Positions 9,802-19,006 of a DNA stretch of 64,000 nt are shown here, in pieces. The notes under the pieces are model-generated. The model had not been told where the DNA came from, ran no database searches, and saw only the letters and a list, made by a program, of their open reading frames with translations. This stretch comes from Thalassospira xiamenensis M-5 = DSM 17429 (GTDB lineage: Bacteria > Pseudomonadota > Alphaproteobacteria > Rhodospirillales > Thalassospiraceae), in NCBI RefSeq assembly GCF_000300235.2, contig NZ_CP004388.1, positions 3,976,001 to 4,040,000 on the forward strand, written 5' to 3'. The position numbers and the translations under genes were made by a program. Each line of letters begins with the position of its first letter. The first letter of the stretch is position 1.

Positions 9802-10244
9802 TGTGTTCCTTCCCAAACCCCGTTCGCAGCAAATCTTGTATCACATCAAATATGGCGCACGCGCCAAGCGACCCGCGACAAACCTGTTACGAGCCACCTA
9901 TCCGATTGCATAAGCACTATTCTAGGGCAACATATAAGGATGTGTTAACAAATTAAGGAACTTCAACGATTTGCGGGCAATAATACGCTGGTTCCGGCAT
10001 TGCGGAATGCTGCGTTTTGCCGCGAATCCGAAAAAACATGCCCGAAGGCGGACATGCCGGAATTTCCGACAACCTGTTGGAAATCTTCCTTTTTCTCATT
10101 TGAATTGCGCCAACTCAAATCAGGCGGCGCGCGTTTGGCTTACCCTTGGAGCACGTCGCAAGGCAAAGGCAAAGGTACGTTGCCCTTGCCCTTAACATCT
10201 AAAAACATACCTTTTAAATCAGGGAAAAAGAATCGGGACACCCC
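9802..10244. other. Divergent intergenic region between the secretion operon and the M48 protease gene
   Basis: This stretch must hold the promoters of both the type I secretion operon (leftward) and the protease gene (rightward). An AT-rich patch around 9905-9965 is the likeliest promoter area for the exporter. I see no clear inverted repeat, RNA gene or convincing small open reading frame. Confidence 0.4.
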
Positions 10245-11141
10245 ATGGAAAACGAACCCTCAAGCCTGCCTGTCTTCCTGCAACGCTTTCTTGCCATCAG
10301 TCCGGGCGGCAATTCGCACACCTTCCCGTTAATGGCCTGCATGGCCGGGGTTCTGGCGACCTGCGCATGGATGCTCGGTGGATTATCCATGGCAATTTCG
10401 GCCGCGATTGCCGTTGCACTGATGCTTGTGCTTGCCCCGATGATATCCCCCGAAGTCCTGATGAAATTATTGCGCGCCCGCCCGCTGGATGCCGCTTCCT
10501 TCCCTGCCATTCACGAAATGGCGGCGATGCTGGCGCGCCGTGCGGGACTTGATTACCTGCCAAAGCTTTTCCTGCTGCCGGGCAAGGGGGTGAATGCAAT
10601 CACCACCGGCACCGCCGAAGAAACGACCATCGCGATATCAAATGATGCCCTTCATACGCTTTCCCCGCGCCAGATGCGCGCCCTGCTGGCCCATGAAATC
10701 GCCCATGCATGGCACGGCGATACGCGCATCCTTCTGATGACCGACGTGCTGTATCGGGCCACATGGACCATTGCCCTGTTCGGATTGATGCTTTTCATTT
10801 TTGGCGATTTTGATCCGCCGAACTGGATGGTCATTGTCTTTGGCGTGGTCCCGACCGTAAGCTTCCTGTTGCAGCGCGCCGTGATCCGGGATCGTGAATT
10901 CATTGCCGATCACGGCGCAAGCGACCTGTTGAACGGCCCCGAAGACATGATCGAGGCCCTTTTGCATATCGATCAGATCAATCGCCGCCGTTTGCGCCTG
11001 ATCCCTTATCGCAGCACGCAACCACCCTCATTGCTTGATACCCACCCACCGGTCAGCGCCCGCATCCGGGCATTGCGCGACCTTAAACCCGGCACGTGGC
11101 AGAAATTCTTTGAAAACCGGCGACCTCCCGGCACAAAATAG
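10245..11141 (+). CDS. M48-family (HtpX-like) membrane zinc metalloprotease
   Basis: This predicted inner-membrane protease has the zinc motif HEIAH at residues 150-154 inside ALLAHEIAHAWHGD, and a downstream REFIADHGASDL segment supplying the third ligand. Hydrophobic segments lie at about residues 35-68 and 165-205, the usual HtpX layout around the catalytic site. Its 298 residues match the family. HtpX proteins take part in quality control of membrane proteins, usually under envelope or heat stress. The residues around the motif differ from classical E. coli HtpX, so I give no gene symbol. The ATG at 10245 has only a weak upstream ribosome site. Confidence 0.85.
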   Translation: MENEPSSLPVFLQRFLAISPGGNSHTFPLMACMAGVLATCAWMLGGLSMAISAAIAVALMLVLAPMISPEVLMKLLRARPLDAASFPAIHEMAAMLARRAGLDYLPKLFLLPGKGVNAITTGTAEETTIAISNDALHTLSPRQMRALLAHEIAHAWHGDTRILLMTDVLYRATWTIALFGLMLFIFGDFDPPNWMVIVFGVVPTVSFLLQRAVIRDREFIADHGASDLLNGPEDMIEALLHIDQINRRRLRLIPYRSTQPPSLLDTHPPVSARIRALRDLKPGTWQKFFENRRPPGTK

Positions 11142-11172
11142 CCCAACCTGACAATAACCACGTGCTTCTTTC

Positions 11173-11505
11173 ATGCCCCTCTCGCCCACGCCCGATCAGG
11201 AACTTGGTCCCTGCCCGATTTGCGGACGGATGATGATCGCAGGCGACAGTGTCGACCGCCATCACTGGACCCCGAAATCAAAGGGCGGCACGGATACCCA
11301 ATGGCTGCACCGCGTCTGTCATCGCATGATCCACCGATTGTTTGACGAAACCACCTTGGCGCGCGATTTCGATACACCGGAAAAAATCATCGCCCATCCC
11401 GATATGCAGACATTCATCCGATGGATACGCAAAAAGCCCGTTGATTATATCGACTGGCCGGAAAATGCCGGACGATACGGACGCAATCGCCGCCGCAGCC
11501 GTTAA
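11173..11505 (+). CDS. Small HNH-type zinc protein
   Basis: A 110-residue protein with a CPICG zinc knuckle at residues 14-18 and a compact HNH-like core (DRHHWTPKSKGG followed by HRVCHRMIH). These are the elements of a one-domain HNH nuclease fold: the paired Cys residues, the HH pair and a final His. It starts 31 bases after the protease stop and may share its transcript. It has no methylase or phage neighbours, so a restriction or phage role has no support here. The C-terminus is very basic (GRNRRRSR), consistent with nucleic-acid binding. No good ribosome site is visible, so the start is uncertain. Confidence 0.65.
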   Translation: MPLSPTPDQELGPCPICGRMMIAGDSVDRHHWTPKSKGGTDTQWLHRVCHRMIHRLFDETTLARDFDTPEKIIAHPDMQTFIRWIRKKPVDYIDWPENAGRYGRNRRRSR

Positions 11506-11666
11506 AATCACGAAAACACATAACAGGCCGATTGCATTTTGCAGCCGACATAAAGGTTTACCTTGGGCGACCGGGCCGATATACGGCCCCAGTTTTGCGG
11601 CGACAAACCGTGTTGCAATTGGCACTATGAAGACCAATCACCCCAAGAACGGACAAAGGAAACCAG

Positions 11667-12365
11667 ATGCCAAGCCTCGACATGCTGAGCGAACTGATCC
11701 CGGCCTTTGTCACGTTATTTGTGATCATCGATCCGATCGGGCTGGTGCCGGTCTTCATCGTCCTCACACAGGGGACCGATACCAGACATCGCCGCCGCAT
11801 GGCGATCCGGGCCTGTATCGCAAGCTTCCTGATCCTTGCCGCCTTTGCCGTTATCGGCGAAAGCGTGCTTGGCATTTTTGGCATACATATGCCGGCCTTC
11901 CGGATTGCCGGCGGAACGCTTCTGTTCCTGATCGCGCTTGAAATGCTGTTTGAACGCCGCAGCCAGAAACGCAACCAGCGCGCCGAACAGGTTCATCAGG
12001 AACTTGAAGACGAACACGAACTTGATCAGCAGATCACCGATGCCAAACCGGCGCAACCCGACGAAGAACCGGACGATATTTCAATCTTCCCGATGTCGAT
12101 CCCCTTCCTTGCCGGTCCCGGTTCCATCGCAACCGTGATGCTGCTTATGGGAAAATATGAAGACAGCGTGGTGATGCAGGTCAGCGTCGTCGCGGTTGTC
12201 GGCCTTGTCATGCTCTGCGCGCTTACCATGTTCCTTCTGGCCAATCTGGTCGCCAAACGCCTGAGCCCGACAGTCGCGACCGTGATCTCCCGCCTGCTCG
12301 GCATGATCCTGGCCGCCCTTGCGGTCCAGTTCATCATTGATGGCATCAAGCAGGCGTTTTTCTGA
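11667..12365 (+). CDS. MarC-family integral membrane protein
   Basis: This 232-residue protein has about six hydrophobic helices and the family pattern FVIIDPIGLVPVFI near the N-terminus and FPMSIPFLAGPGSIATVM in the middle. The loop between the two halves (about residues 95-135) is highly charged, rich in Glu, Asp and Gln, and longer than usual. MarC proteins were once linked to multiple antibiotic resistance, but that link was withdrawn and their substrate is unknown. An AAAGGAA ribosome site precedes the ATG at 11667. The gene converges on the HPP-CBS gene, with only 19 bases between the stops. Confidence 0.88.
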   Translation: MPSLDMLSELIPAFVTLFVIIDPIGLVPVFIVLTQGTDTRHRRRMAIRACIASFLILAAFAVIGESVLGIFGIHMPAFRIAGGTLLFLIALEMLFERRSQKRNQRAEQVHQELEDEHELDQQITDAKPAQPDEEPDDISIFPMSIPFLAGPGSIATVMLLMGKYEDSVVMQVSVVAVVGLVMLCALTMFLLANLVAKRLSPTVATVISRLLGMILAALAVQFIIDGIKQAFF

Positions 12366-12384
12366 TCGACACCTTCGACGTTAC

Positions 12385-13530
12385 CTAGCCTTTCAAACCG
12401 GCATGAGCCAAAGCAGCAATAAGGTCCGTTCGGGTGACGATGCCGATGATCCGGTGATCTTCAAGGACCGGAACCGCATCACAGGCCCCATCCGCCATCA
12501 ATGGCAGCAGGGCGGCAATCGGGGTATTTGCCGTTGCCCGCGGTTCTGTCACCGACATGATTTCGATGGCCCGGATCGGGACATTGCGACGACGATCAAT
12601 CAGGCGCGCCATCGACGCCAGCAATCCGCGATCCAGACGAAGGGCGTCTTCGGTTGCACGCCGGATCAGATGTATCTGGAAAATCACGCCGATAAATCGT
12701 CCATCATCCTCAATGACCGGCAATGATGTAAACCCGTGACGGCGGAACAGGTCCGCGACCTCGTTAAGCGGGGTTTTGGCATTCACCGTCACCAGATCGC
12801 GTGACATGATCTGACCGGCCGTAATTGGCCCGGCGCGATGGGCCGCGACCTGAAATTCGGCCGCCCCGATCAGGCGTGCGAGGTCTTCGACGCCAAGGTT
12901 AAGCGACTGGCGATATTGCTGCAAAATCGAATTCAGCTCCCCCTCGTCCAGACCAAGCCGTTCAATCGGGGAACGGTCGGTTGTCTGAAAGGGGCTCTTG
13001 TCATCGAAATGGCGTAACGGATATTTCCGCCCGGTTGCCCGGGCATAAAGTACTGCCGTCAGAACAAGAATGGCCGTGATTGCGGCAACCGGTGTCAGGG
13101 CGAACTGAAAGCCAAGCTCGGTCGCGATATCCGGGTTCATCGCAACAACCATCGCAACCGCCCCGCCCGGCGGATGGACGGCACGCGCAACGATCATCAC
13201 GGTAATCGCAAGCCCGACCGCCACCGCCACCCGCAAAACCGGATCGGGAATCACGTAACAAACCGCAACCCCGGCAAGGGCGGCAACAAAGTTGCCGACA
13301 ATCGCCGACCACGGCTGCGCAAGCGGACTGTTTGGCACGGCAAACAGCAGCACCGACGACGCCCCAAACGGCGCAATCAGATAAAGCCCCGCCCCCTGCA
13401 GATCAAGGAACGACAGAAGAAAACCGGCAATCCCCAGCCCGATCAGCGCCCCAAGCCCGGCACGGATGGCTTCCTTATGCGTGCTGGCCGGTATCGCCGG
13501 ATAAAGCGCGCGAAAATTGCGAAATTTCAT
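12385..13530 (-). CDS. HPP-family membrane protein with C-terminal CBS pair
   Basis: The 381-residue protein has an N-terminal HPP membrane domain at about residues 20-170, including the diagnostic VHPPGGAVA segment and FGASSVLLFAVPNSPLAQPW. Two CBS domains follow at about residues 245-375 (MSRDLVTVNAKTPLNEV...FTSLPVIEDDGRFIGVI and ...DAVPVLEDHRIIGIVTRTDL). HPP proteins are thought to transport small anions, with nitrite proposed for plant and cyanobacterial members. CBS pairs usually sense adenine nucleotides. The substrate here is unknown. The ATG at 13530 is the first good start. Confidence 0.88.
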   Translation of the reverse strand: MKFRNFRALYPAIPASTHKEAIRAGLGALIGLGIAGFLLSFLDLQGAGLYLIAPFGASSVLLFAVPNSPLAQPWSAIVGNFVAALAGVAVCYVIPDPVLRVAVAVGLAITVMIVARAVHPPGGAVAMVVAMNPDIATELGFQFALTPVAAITAILVLTAVLYARATGRKYPLRHFDDKSPFQTTDRSPIERLGLDEGELNSILQQYRQSLNLGVEDLARLIGAAEFQVAAHRAGPITAGQIMSRDLVTVNAKTPLNEVADLFRRHGFTSLPVIEDDGRFIGVIFQIHLIRRATEDALRLDRGLLASMARLIDRRRNVPIRAIEIMSVTEPRATANTPIAALLPLMADGACDAVPVLEDHRIIGIVTRTDLIAALAHAGLKG

Positions 13531-13655
13531 CGGATTGTTTCATTTCCCGGCCCATTATTGAACATTTAATTATTGTTCAATTTTTATAAATGCGATTTTT
13601 TCTAGTACTTATAATCCGCATCCCCGTCAATAACGGCAACCGATAAGCGCCCAAT

Positions 13656-13681
13656 AAAAAGGAGGGCACCGGGCCCTCCTT
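13656..13681 (-). terminator. Intrinsic terminator downstream of the Ca/Na exchanger gene
   Basis: A GC-rich hairpin with 7-bp arms (GGAGGGC / GCCCTCC, loop ACCGG) at 13661-13679 is followed on the minus strand by a run of five T. It lies about 80 bases beyond the exchanger stop and before the HPP gene promoter region. Confidence 0.75.
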
Positions 13682-13759
13682 TCAAACTTTTACCGGCAAG
13701 ACCTTCGGTCGCAATATCTTGCGACAGGCGGGACCACACCCGTACTGGCTGGTAATATT

Positions 13760-14689
13760 TTACTGTGCGGCAAAAACATATCCGCCATAGGCAACAAGCA
13801 TCACAATCCCGATCCCCCGCCCGATGGTTTGACGGCGCAACAGCAAAGTCAGGACCAGCGATACCGCGATCATGATCGGCAGATCAAAGGTCAGGAAACG
13901 GCTGGCAACCGGGATCGGGGTAATGATCGCGGTCAGGCCAAGAATACCCAGAATGTTGAAAATGTTCGATCCGACGATATTGCCGATGGCAATTTCCGAC
14001 TGCTTTCGCAACGCCGCGATTAACGAGGTGGCGAGTTCCGGCAAGGATGTGCCAACCGCCACGACCGTAAGCCCGATAAACGCCTCTGACACGCCAAAGG
14101 TCCGGGCAATCGTTACCGCCCCATCGACCATGAAGCGCGCGCCAAACATCAACGCCACCAGCCCGCCAATCACCCAGATCAGCGACAGCCACAATCCACG
14201 CGCCGGAACCGGCAGATCACCCTCATCGGCAAGTGGCGCATTGGGCGCATTGCGCGACTGGCGATAGGCAAACACAAGATAGGCAACAAGCGACGCAAAC
14301 AGGATCCCCCCGGCAACCCGCCCCATCATCCCGAAGGCAAAGATCGGCACAAGGGCAATGGCTGCCGCCATCATCACCGCCGTGTCGCGTTTCAGGGTAT
14401 CGCCAGAAACCCGGATCGGCCAGACAAGCGCTGACACACCCACGATCAGCAGAATATTGGCGATGTTCGATCCCACAACATTGCCAAGCGCAATATCAGA
14501 AACCCCGCGCAACGCGGCATCAACCGAAACCAGCAATTCCGGGGTCGATGTGCCAAAGCCAACCACGGTCAAACCAATCAGAAGCGGCGGCATCGCCAGA
14601 CGCTGCGCAATCCCGACACTGCCACGCACCAGCGCCTCGCCGCCGAAAAACAGACCAACAAGGCCCGCCAGCAACATCAGATATTCCAT
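13760..14689 (-). CDS. Calcium/sodium antiporter (CaCA, YrbG-type)
   Basis: This inner-membrane cation exchanger has two homologous five-helix halves, each with the alpha-repeat motif GTSTPELLVS (first half) and GTSLPELATS (second half), plus GNVVGSNIANILL and GNIVGSNIFNILG. These acidic and polar residues form the Ca2+/Na+ sites in known members. I start at the ATG at 14689 (MEYLMLLAGL), which gives 309 residues and matches the family N-terminus. A GTG 39 bases upstream at 14728 is also open. The gene stands alone, with terminators on both sides. Confidence 0.88.
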   Translation of the reverse strand: MEYLMLLAGLVGLFFGGEALVRGSVGIAQRLAMPPLLIGLTVVGFGTSTPELLVSVDAALRGVSDIALGNVVGSNIANILLIVGVSALVWPIRVSGDTLKRDTAVMMAAAIALVPIFAFGMMGRVAGGILFASLVAYLVFAYRQSRNAPNAPLADEGDLPVPARGLWLSLIWVIGGLVALMFGARFMVDGAVTIARTFGVSEAFIGLTVVAVGTSLPELATSLIAALRKQSEIAIGNIVGSNIFNILGILGLTAIITPIPVASRFLTFDLPIMIAVSLVLTLLLRRQTIGRGIGIVMLVAYGGYVFAAQ

Positions 14690-14805
14690 AACCAAAGCCC
14701 CCAAAGCGCTAATGATCAATAGTGTCACAGCATACAGCGCGCAGATGTGTGTGCGTTTCCGACCCTGCGCAAGTGACCCCGATTACATTTCCGCCCGCAA
14801 AGCAA

Positions 14806-14830
14806 AATGGCCGGGAAATTCCCGGCCATT
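14806..14830 (-). terminator. Terminator downstream of the AceE/MdeB-like gene
   Basis: A perfect inverted repeat with 12-base arms (AATGGCCGGGAA) and a one-base centre at 14806-14830 lies 23 bases after the stop on the minus strand. It is followed there by TTTGCTTTG. Confidence 0.7.
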
Positions 14831-14852
14831 GATGCAGATTTCCAGATGGATA

Positions 14853-17237
14853 TCAATCCCAGCGCTTGGTCGCGCGGATGATTGCATCGGTGTCGATCTG
14901 GTAATATTTATACAGATCAATGCTGTCGCCGCACTGACCAAACGCATTGACGCCAAGCGGGGCGACGGCGTGACCGCGGACCGAACCCAACCACGCCAAT
15001 GCCGCCGGATGACCGTCAATCACCGTGACAAGGCGCGCATCCGATGCCAGCGGTTTCAGAAGGTTTTCGATATGGGCCATGCGGCCATCGGCCTTTCCTT
15101 CAAGGCGCGCCCGTTCCAGATCCTGCCATTCGTTATAAAGACGGTCGGTCGATGTCACGGCAAGCAAGCCAGTCCCCGGATGATCGGCTTCAAGCTTTTC
15201 CCATGCGGCAATCGCTTCGGGGGCCATCGCCCCGCAATAGGCAATCGCCATTTTGCAATTTTCGCCCGGTTCACGCAGCCAGTAGCCCCCCGATACGATT
15301 TCGGATTTGGTGGCATCGGAAAGGTCACGTTCGGGCTGTGCCAGCGGCTTGGTCGACAGGCGCAGATAAACCGATCCGCCATCGGGATTTTGCAGATGAT
15401 CAAATGACCAGCCCATGATGGTCGCAAGTTCGTCGCCAAAGCTTGGCTCGAAACTGGTCAGACCCGGCTGCCCCATGCCGATCATCGGGGTTGAAATCGA
15501 CTGATGCGCGCCCCCTTCGGGCGCCAGCGTAATACCGCTTGGCGTGGCAACAACCATAAACCGCGCATCCTGATAACAGGCATAATTCAACGCATCGAGG
15601 CCGCGCGCAATGAACGGATCATAAAGCGTTCCAATCGGAAACAGGCGTTGGCCAAACAGGCTGTGCGACAGGCCAAGGGCGGCCAGGTTCAAAAACAGGT
15701 TGTTTTCGGCAATGCCCAGTTCGACATGCTGGCCTTCGGGCGATCTGATCCATTTCTGGGCCGAGGGCACCTTGCGTTCGCGGAATTCATCGGCAAGATT
15801 TTCGCGCGCAAACAGCCCGCGCTGGTTCACAAACCCGCCAAGGTTGGTCGATACCGTCACATCGGGCGATGTGGTGACGATCCGGTCCGCCAGATCGCTA
15901 TCCTTCAGTTTCGCAAGCTCGTTCAGGATTTTGCCAAAGACTTCCTGCGTGCTCGATGTATCAACCCGCGCATAGGGCATTTCGGGAATATCGATGACGG
16001 TCGCCAGCTTCTTGCGCGATTTGCCATCATTAAACGGGGCGGCGTCGATATAGGCACGCACCTTATCCTCGGCCACGTCAAGACCGGCGGCATAATCCCA
16101 TTCCTGCCCGTCCCCGATATTGTTCTGTTTTTTGAATGCGTCCATCTGGGCCACATTCATAAGGCCCGCATGGTTGTCCTTGTGCCCCTGAAGCGGGGTG
16201 GCATAGCCCTTGACCGTATAGGCGATAAAGATTGTCGGCTTGTCATTGGGCACGGAATCAAACGCATTAAGGACCGCTTCCATGCAATGCCCGCCCAGAT
16301 TGGTCATCAGGTCATGCAGGGCATCATCATCATAATCGCCAAGCAAACTTGCCAGCGCATTGTCGCCCGGCATATCGCCAAGGATCTGTTTGCGCCATGC
16401 AGCTCCCCCCTGGAAGGTCAGGGCGGAATAAACATCGTTCGGCGCCTCGTTCAGCCATTTTTTCAATGACCTGCCACCCGGCTTGGCAAAGGCATCATGC
16501 AGTTTGCGGCCATATTTGATGGTGATCACGTTCCAGCCAACCGCACGGAAAAACCGGCCGATCACCCGGAACAGATGCGCATCAATCATGCCATCAAGGC
16601 TTTGACGGTTGTAATCGATCACCCACCAGACATTGCGAATGTCATGCTTCCAGGTATCAAGAAGCGCCTCATAGATATTGCCTTCATCGAGTTCCGCATC
16701 ACCGACAAGGGCCACCATGCGACCGGGCTGCTCCCCACGCGGCAGCATATCCTTGTAACGCAGGTAATCCTGCGTAAGCGCCGCAAAGTTGGTGACCGCC
16801 GCCCCAAGCCCGACCGACCCGGTCGAAAAATCAACAACATCGCCATCCTTGGTCCGCGACGGATAGGATTGCGCGCCGCCAAAGGCGCGGAAGTTTTCAA
16901 GCTTTTCCCTGGACTGGCGACCGAACAGATAATTGATCGCATGGAAAACCGGCGATGCATGCGGCTTCACCGCGACCCGGTCCTGCGGGCGCAGAACATT
17001 GAAATAAAGTGCTGTCATCAGGGTTGTCATCGATGCGCAGCTTGCCTGATGGCCGCCGACCTTGATGCCATCGCGCTTCGGGCGGATATGGTTGGCGTTA
17101 TGGATGGTCCAGCTTGATAGCCAGCGCACCTTTTTTTCAATCTGGCCCAGCATCTCAAGATCCTTGGCCGCCACGCGCCCGGTCGAGGTTGCTTCGATCA
17201 TTTCGCCAATTTCAGGTGTGCTGTTCTGTGCTGACAT
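14853..17237 (-). CDS. Homodimeric E1-type thiamine-diphosphate enzyme (AceE/MdeB-like, transketolase family)
   Basis: The 794-residue protein has the thiamine-diphosphate motif GDAELDEGNIYEALLD followed by VIDYNRQSLDG, and an overall order like the homodimeric pyruvate dehydrogenase E1 (AceE, about 890 residues), but shorter. Databases often label such proteins simply transketolase. Its neighbour upstream on the same strand is methionine gamma-lyase. In Pseudomonas putida the mdeA lyase is followed by mdeB, an E1-like 2-oxo acid dehydrogenase acting on 2-oxobutyrate, the lyase product. By analogy this enzyme probably oxidises 2-oxobutyrate or a related 2-oxo acid; that is inference. The ATG follows GAGATAAAG. 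No E2 or E3 gene is nearby. Confidence 0.8.
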   Translation of the reverse strand: MSAQNSTPEIGEMIEATSTGRVAAKDLEMLGQIEKKVRWLSSWTIHNANHIRPKRDGIKVGGHQASCASMTTLMTALYFNVLRPQDRVAVKPHASPVFHAINYLFGRQSREKLENFRAFGGAQSYPSRTKDGDVVDFSTGSVGLGAAVTNFAALTQDYLRYKDMLPRGEQPGRMVALVGDAELDEGNIYEALLDTWKHDIRNVWWVIDYNRQSLDGMIDAHLFRVIGRFFRAVGWNVITIKYGRKLHDAFAKPGGRSLKKWLNEAPNDVYSALTFQGGAAWRKQILGDMPGDNALASLLGDYDDDALHDLMTNLGGHCMEAVLNAFDSVPNDKPTIFIAYTVKGYATPLQGHKDNHAGLMNVAQMDAFKKQNNIGDGQEWDYAAGLDVAEDKVRAYIDAAPFNDGKSRKKLATVIDIPEMPYARVDTSSTQEVFGKILNELAKLKDSDLADRIVTTSPDVTVSTNLGGFVNQRGLFARENLADEFRERKVPSAQKWIRSPEGQHVELGIAENNLFLNLAALGLSHSLFGQRLFPIGTLYDPFIARGLDALNYACYQDARFMVVATPSGITLAPEGGAHQSISTPMIGMGQPGLTSFEPSFGDELATIMGWSFDHLQNPDGGSVYLRLSTKPLAQPERDLSDATKSEIVSGGYWLREPGENCKMAIAYCGAMAPEAIAAWEKLEADHPGTGLLAVTSTDRLYNEWQDLERARLEGKADGRMAHIENLLKPLASDARLVTVIDGHPAALAWLGSVRGHAVAPLGVNAFGQCGDSIDLYKYYQIDTDAIIRATKRWD

Positions 17238-17564
17238 CTTTATCTCGCCTCTCGCTGGCGTTTCGGCCCGGTTGCACCGGTTTTGCCGTACGCCTTATTT
17301 CGGTATGGATTTGCGTATTTTTGCTGCTACGCGATGCCAATCAAGCGAAAGCACCAAAAATCGCAGGATTGACGAAACTTTCAAAAAACCCTCGTTCAGC
17401 CCACGCAAGTTTTTTGAAATTCGTCGAATGTGGCACACAGGCCCGGAAGGGGTTTTTAGCCGTTTGCGATCCCGATTCGGGAGGCCCTAACGCTGCCAAG
17501 GCGGTTGCCGCATGGCGCGGACATTATCCACGCCATGTGCAACCTTAGTACGGAAAATGCCGGA
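17238..17564. other. Intergenic gap between the lyase and the E1-like gene
   Basis: This 327-bp stretch separates two same-strand genes expected to act together. It shows no convincing T-run hairpin, TyrR-type box or small gene. It is long enough to carry a separate promoter for the E1-like gene, so co-transcription with the lyase gene is not certain. Confidence 0.35.
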
Positions 17565-18782
17565 TTATTCAGCGGCAATCGCCATCTGATCCCCATCCAG
17601 CGCCTGTTCAAGATCAGCCAGAATATCGTCGATGCTTTCAAGACCGGCGGACAGACGGATCAGGCCATCGGTGATCTGATATTCGGCGCGTTCTTCGGGC
17701 GTATAGGTCGAATGGGTCATCGATGCCGGGTGCTGGATCAGGGTTTCGGCATCGCCAAGGCTGACCGCGCGCGTGATCATGTTAAGCCCGTTCATAAGCT
17801 TGCGGCCCTCTTCGATCCCGCCTTTAAGTTCAAACGCGATCATGCCGCCAAAACGGGCCATCTGCTTTTTCGCCAGTTCATATTGCGCAAAGCTTTCAAG
17901 ACCGGGATAGAAAACCTTTTCGACCTTCGGGTGGTTTTCAAGGAAGGTCGCGATTTTTTCGGCATTGTCGCAATGGCGTTCCATACGAAGTTCAAGCGTC
18001 TTGAGCCCCCGCATCACCAGATTGGCATCCTGCGGCGACAGAACCGCACCGGTCATGTCTTTCAGGCCGACCAGACGGACCTGCTCAAGGTCTTCCGCAC
18101 GGCCAATCACCGCCCCCGCCGTCAGATCCCCATGACCGCCCAGATATTTGGTTGCCGAATGCACAACAATATCAGCCCCCAGCTCAATCGGGCGCTGCAG
18201 ATACGGCGTGCAATAGGTGTTATCAACCACGACCTTCGCCCCATGTTTATGGGCAATGTCGGAAATGGCTTCGATATCGACCAGACGCATGTTGGGGTTG
18301 GCCGGGGTTTCGAAATAAACGATCTTGGTTTTGTCCGAAATCGCCTTTTCAAGTTCCTTCGGATCGGTCAGATCAACATGGGTATGCTTGATCCCGAATT
18401 TCTCAAGCCCGTGGCGGAAATAGGCGAATGTGCAGCCATAAAGCGTGCGATCGACAATGATCTCATCCCCCGGCGCAATGAATGTCCAGAAGACCGACGT
18501 AATCGCCCCCATGCCCGATGCGGTCGCAAGGGCCGCCTCACCACCCTCAAGCACCGCCAGACGGCTTTCAAGAAGGGCCAGCGTCGGGTTGCCGATCCGC
18601 GAATAGATAAAGCCCTGTTCTTCCCCGGCAAACATCCGCCCGCCCTGCTCGGCGGTTTCGAATGCAAAGGTGGAGCTCATGTAAACCGGCGGGTTCAGCG
18701 CGCCATTATGGCTTTGCGGATCATACCCATGATGGATGGCGCGGGTGGCAAAACCGGATTTGGTGTGACGCGGATCAGACAT
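17565..18782 (-). CDS. mdeA: Methionine gamma-lyase (PLP, Cys/Met metabolism family)
   Basis: This enzyme splits L-methionine into methanethiol, 2-oxobutyrate and ammonia. The 405-residue protein has all Cys/Met-family marks: YSRIGNPTLALLESRLAVLEGGE, the SGMGAI phosphate loop, the Tyr/Cys pair in DRTLYGCTFAYF (a Cys at this position is typical of methionine gamma-lyases), VDNTYCTPYLQRP and the PLP lysine in HSATKYLGGHGD. The C-terminal SLGDAETLIQHPASMTHSTY and LIRLSAGLES segments are complete. An upstream GGGAG supports the ATG at 18782. It could also act as homocysteine or cystathionine gamma-lyase, but the active-site Cys and the E1-like neighbour favour methionine. A perfect TyrR box lies 109 bp upstream. 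Confidence 0.88.
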   Translation of the reverse strand: MSDPRHTKSGFATRAIHHGYDPQSHNGALNPPVYMSSTFAFETAEQGGRMFAGEEQGFIYSRIGNPTLALLESRLAVLEGGEAALATASGMGAITSVFWTFIAPGDEIIVDRTLYGCTFAYFRHGLEKFGIKHTHVDLTDPKELEKAISDKTKIVYFETPANPNMRLVDIEAISDIAHKHGAKVVVDNTYCTPYLQRPIELGADIVVHSATKYLGGHGDLTAGAVIGRAEDLEQVRLVGLKDMTGAVLSPQDANLVMRGLKTLELRMERHCDNAEKIATFLENHPKVEKVFYPGLESFAQYELAKKQMARFGGMIAFELKGGIEEGRKLMNGLNMITRAVSLGDAETLIQHPASMTHSTYTPEERAEYQITDGLIRLSAGLESIDDILADLEQALDGDQMAIAAE

Positions 18783-18890
18783 GAAAGGCTCCCGTTATTT
18801 GAAATATTCTGCCCCCATCTCCGCAAAGCCCGTGCCAGAATTGAAAAACGTTCCTTTGCAAGGACTTAACGCCATTCCCCATTCATTAAC

Positions 18891-18908
18891 TGTAAACTTA
18901 AGTTTACA
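18891..18908. promoter_or_regulatory. Perfect TyrR box in the mdeA / regulator divergent region
   Basis: TGTAAACTTAAGTTTACA is an 18-bp perfect palindrome that exactly matches the TyrR-family consensus TGTAAA-N6-TTTACA. It lies between mdeA (leftward) and the TyrR-like gene (rightward), so it is the probable main binding site of that regulator. Confidence 0.8.
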
Positions 18909-18966
18909 AAAATCTTCCCATGCACCACGGACAGCACGAAACCATTGGAAAACAGCCCCTTACGAC

Positions 18967-19003
18967 TGTATAGTTTTCGATACAGTGTAAACATTTCGGT
19001 ACA
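18967..19003. promoter_or_regulatory. Two weaker TyrR-like boxes abutting the regulator start codon
   Basis: TGTATA-GTTTTC-GATACA at 18967-18984 and TGTAAA-CATTTC-GGTACA at 18986-19003 keep the TGTAAA-N6-TTTACA spacing with degenerate halves. The second ends three bases before the ATG at 19007. Strong-plus-weak box sets are typical of TyrR-repressed promoters, so autoregulation is likely. Confidence 0.6.
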
Positions 19004-19006
19004 GTC

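Noticed and set aside
7468-9948. An 826-codon rightward open frame
   Set aside because: It is fully antisense to the ABC exporter, whose motifs and codon pattern are clear, and has no family resemblance.
11173-11505. Restriction or phage-defence role for the HNH protein
   Set aside because: No methylase, specificity or other defence gene is adjacent; the context is housekeeping.
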